Of a stretch of 25,429 bases of DNA, positions 23,309 to 25,429 are shown in pieces. The notes under the pieces are model-generated. The model saw only the letters and a program-made list of their open reading frames with translations. It had not been told where the DNA came from and did no database searches. Source of the DNA: Planktomarina sp. (lineage in GTDB: Bacteria > Pseudomonadota > Alphaproteobacteria > Rhodobacterales > Rhodobacteraceae). Position 1 is the stretch's first letter; each line of letters opens with the position of its first letter. The DNA is taken from the NCBI GenBank assembly GCA_022425445.1, contig JAKMFM010000088.1, forward strand, positions 1 to 25,429. The letters run 5' to 3'. The position numbers were made by a program, and so were the translations under genes.

Positions 23309-24469
23309 ATGACAGAAATGGTACATGGGCCTTTGCCCGTTGAGGTGCGCGAACCTATTTTGCCTCGGTGGTGGCGAACCGTGGACCGTTGGACGATGGC
23401 CAGCGTTTTGTTTTTGTTTATTTTTGGCATGATCCTAGCACTCGCAGCCTCTCCGCCTTTGGCCGCGCGCAACAACCTTGATGCATTTTATTACGTGCAC
23501 CGACAAGCGGTCTTTGGTGGTTTGGCACTCGTTGCCATGACCATCACTTCAATGATGTCGCTCGATACGGTGCGGCGCTGGGCCACGGTGGGTTTTGGCT
23601 GCGCGCTGTTGGCGCTGATCTTGCTGCCGATACTCGGAACAGATTTTGGAAAGGGCGCAACCCGATGGTATTCCTTTGGGTTTGCCTCCGTGCAGCCTTC
23701 TGAATTTATCAAACCGGTCTTTGTCGTATTTTCAGCTTGGTTAATCGCTGCATCTTTTGAGCCAGGCGGACCGCCGGGCCGGATGATGTCGATTGCCGTG
23801 GCGGTGGTGATCGCCGGATTTCTGGCGCTTCAACCCGATTTTGGTCAGGCGACTTTGATCCTCTTTGCTTGGGGTGTTATGTATTTTTGCGCTGGAGCGC
23901 CGCTGTTGTTCATCCTGTCCATGGCCGCTGCGACGGTTTTGGCGGGATTTGTCGCCTATAATTACAGTGAGCATTTCGCACGGCGGATTGACGGCTATAT
24001 GGCGGCAGACGTGGATCCGAACACCCAGCTGGGCTATGCGGCCAATGCCATTCAAGAGGGGGGCTTGTTCGGTGTCGGCACGGGAGAAGGCTCAGTGAAA
24101 TGGTCTCTGCCCGATGCGCATACAGATTTCATCATTGCGGTGGCGGCTGAGGAATATGGCGTGCTGATGGTGCTTGTGATTCTCGGGCTCTTTGCTGTGA
24201 TCGTTCTGCGGACGCTGGCCCGCTTGGCGCAAGAGCGAAACCTATTTGTCCGTCTCGCCGGGACCGGCCTTGTGTCGATGTTTGGAGTGCAAGCGATGAT
24301 CAACATGGGGGTTGCGGTGCGTTTGCTGCCTGCGAAAGGCATGACGCTGCCCTTCGTGAGCTATGGTGGGTCGTCCTTGATTGCTGGTGGCATTGCTTTG
24401 GGCATGATCCTAGCCTTTACGCGCAGTCGCCCTCAAGGGGCATTGAGCGCTGTGTTGCGTGGGTATTGA
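23309..24469 (+). CDS. ftsW: Septal peptidoglycan glycosyltransferase FtsW (SEDS)
   Basis: 386 residues, SEDS-family lipid II polymerase working with FtsI. About ten membrane helices. Conserved segments: GATRWYSFGFASVQPSEFIKP (family core GATRW and QPSEF), LQPDFGQA, EGGLFGVGTGEGSVKW, DAHTDFIIAVAAEEYG with the catalytic-cavity Asp region, and LPFVSYGGSSL. ATG 23309 has a modest AGGCGG 9 nt upstream. Since the gene before it is on the opposite strand, a promoter must lie in 23188-23308; TTGACG (23263-23268) is a possible -35 but no convincing -10 follows. murG starts 1 nt after the stop. Confidence 0.96.
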   Translation: MTEMVHGPLPVEVREPILPRWWRTVDRWTMASVLFLFIFGMILALAASPPLAARNNLDAFYYVHRQAVFGGLALVAMTITSMMSLDTVRRWATVGFGCALLALILLPILGTDFGKGATRWYSFGFASVQPSEFIKPVFVVFSAWLIAASFEPGGPPGRMMSIAVAVVIAGFLALQPDFGQATLILFAWGVMYFCAGAPLLFILSMAAATVLAGFVAYNYSEHFARRIDGYMAADVDPNTQLGYAANAIQEGGLFGVGTGEGSVKWSLPDAHTDFIIAVAAEEYGVLMVLVILGLFAVIVLRTLARLAQERNLFVRLAGTGLVSMFGVQAMINMGVAVRLLPAKGMTLPFVSYGGSSLIAGGIALGMILAFTRSRPQGALSAVLRGY

Positions 24470-24470
24470 T

Positions 24471-25429
24471 ATGACGAAAGCGCCTCTTTTGGTTCTCGCT
24501 GCCGGTGGCACCGGGGGGCATATGTTCCCGGCGCAAGCCGTGGCTGAGGTTATGTTGGCGCGGGGGTGGCGCGTGGTTTTGTCAACCGATGCCCGCGGCG
24601 CGCGTTACACGGGCGGATTTCCTCCTCAGGTTCTGATAGAGCAGGTTTCCAGCGCCACTTTTGCGAAGGGCGGGTTCCTTAACAAAGTCTTAGTTCCGAT
24701 CCGCATAGCTCTTGGCATCACAGCCGCGCGGCGCAAAATGCGCCGGGATCGGCCAAAGGTTGTGGTGGGGTTCGGGGGTTATCCGGCAATACCGGCTATG
24801 GGGGCCGCGACTTCGCTGGGCGTGCCTTGCATGTTGCATGAACAAAACGGGGTTTTGGGGCGCGTCAATCAATTGTTTGCGCCACGGGTTAATCAAATCG
24901 CCTGCGGTACATGGCCGACAGAATTACCTCAGGGGCTCACAGGACAACATGTGGGAAATCCAGTGCGCGCCGATGTTCTGGCGCGCCATGCTGCGGGCTA
25001 TATTGAGCCTGGTGATCATCCCATGAGCCTTTTGGTTATTGGTGGGTCGCAAGGCGCGCGGATTTTGTCCGATGTGGTGCCTGCGGCTGTTGCGCTGTTG
25101 CCAAAGGGCTTGCTTAATAACCTGCGGATAGCGCAACAGGCCCGCAAAGAGGACCGCACTCGGGTGCAAGCGGCCTATGATGATATGGGGCTGCGCGCCG
25201 ATGTTCGACCATTTTTCGATGATATTCCGCTGCGTATGAGTGAGGCGCAGCTGGTGGTTAGCCGCTCTGGCGCCTCCTCTGTGGCGGATATCTCCGTTAT
25301 TGGCCGCCCATCGATTTTTGTTCCGCTGGCGGCGGCCATCCGGGACGAGCAAACCGCCAATGCCCGCGAATTGGTAGAGGCAGGGGGCGCGCGGCTATTG
25401 ACCGAAGACGCCTTTACGCCCGAGGCTTT
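24471..25429 (+). CDS. murG: Lipid II synthase MurG, 3' end outside window
   Basis: UDP-GlcNAc transferase converting lipid I to lipid II at the inner face of the membrane. The first 319 codons are present without a stop. GGTGGH loop (12-17), GFGGYPAIPAM, LHEQNGVLGRVN, HVGNPVRADV, GGSQGAR, SRSGASSVADI and the acceptor/donor region VPLAAAIRDEQTANAREL (family core DEQTANA) are visible. It follows the ftsW stop after one base (TGAtATG), implying one transcript. Presumably murC, murB and ftsQAZ follow beyond the window. Confidence 0.96.
   Translation, partial: MTKAPLLVLAAGGTGGHMFPAQAVAEVMLARGWRVVLSTDARGARYTGGFPPQVLIEQVSSATFAKGGFLNKVLVPIRIALGITAARRKMRRDRPKVVVGFGGYPAIPAMGAATSLGVPCMLHEQNGVLGRVNQLFAPRVNQIACGTWPTELPQGLTGQHVGNPVRADVLARHAAGYIEPGDHPMSLLVIGGSQGARILSDVVPAAVALLPKGLLNNLRIAQQARKEDRTRVQAAYDDMGLRADVRPFFDDIPLRMSEAQLVVSRSGASSVADISVIGRPSIFVPLAAAIRDEQTANARELVEAGGARLLTEDAFTPEA

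Overview
The window is a stretch of core chromosome from an alphaproteobacterium, almost certainly Rhodobacteraceae (Roseobacter group). The evidence is the division and cell wall (dcw) cluster gene order, a GAAC-N7-GAAC LexA-type box before uvrD, a DUF1127 gene followed by CCUCCUCCC-loop hairpins, and a long terminator-bearing leader before mraZ. The last two arrangements are known from Rhodobacter sphaeroides. Base composition is moderate (mid-50s percent GC by eye, not computed). A low-GC marine roseobacter is plausible, but species cannot be assigned.

Left part (1-9846). On the minus strand lie an apparently broken metallophosphoesterase gene, cut by the window edge, then pyruvate carboxylase (pyc) just upstream of it, then an FMN-dependent alpha-hydroxy-acid dehydrogenase. 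Diverging from these on the plus strand are the UvrD/PcrA helicase gene, with a LexA-type box in its promoter region, and a DAO/PuuB-like FAD oxidoreductase. A LysE/RhtB-type exporter converges on the latter.

Middle part (9847-12105). A small DUF1127 protein gene on the minus strand is followed by two hairpins with CU-rich anti-Shine-Dalgarno loops, the second being a strong intrinsic terminator: a CcsR/cuckoo-type sRNA. Divergently comes mrp, the Fe-S carrier ATPase. After mrp there are 623 bases without a protein gene. They hold a pair of TGGGA repeats resembling MraZ boxes, promoter-like sequences, and a leader of about 300 nt with a near-perfect terminator about 40 bases before mraZ. This leader is positioned like the R. 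sphaeroides UpsM sRNA.

Right part (12106-25429). The dcw cluster runs mraZ-rsmH-ftsL-ftsI-murE-murF-mraY-murD, with stop/start overlaps at several junctions, then ftsW-murG with murG cut by the window edge. MraZ is the cluster regulator and RsmH an rRNA methyltransferase. FtsL, FtsI and FtsW build the septal wall synthase. MurE, MurF, MurD, MraY and MurG make lipid II. Between murD and ftsW the run is interrupted by a glycosyltransferase family 25 pseudogene with two in-frame stops and by an antisense HI0933/BaiN-type flavoprotein gene. ftsW-murG therefore probably need their own promoter.

I found no mobile element, CRISPR array, tRNA or rRNA, and no clearly new multi-gene system. The most interesting signals are the two sRNA loci, the leader's internal near-copy of the mraZ start region with a mini-ORF ending in the terminator, the LexA box, and the two decaying genes.
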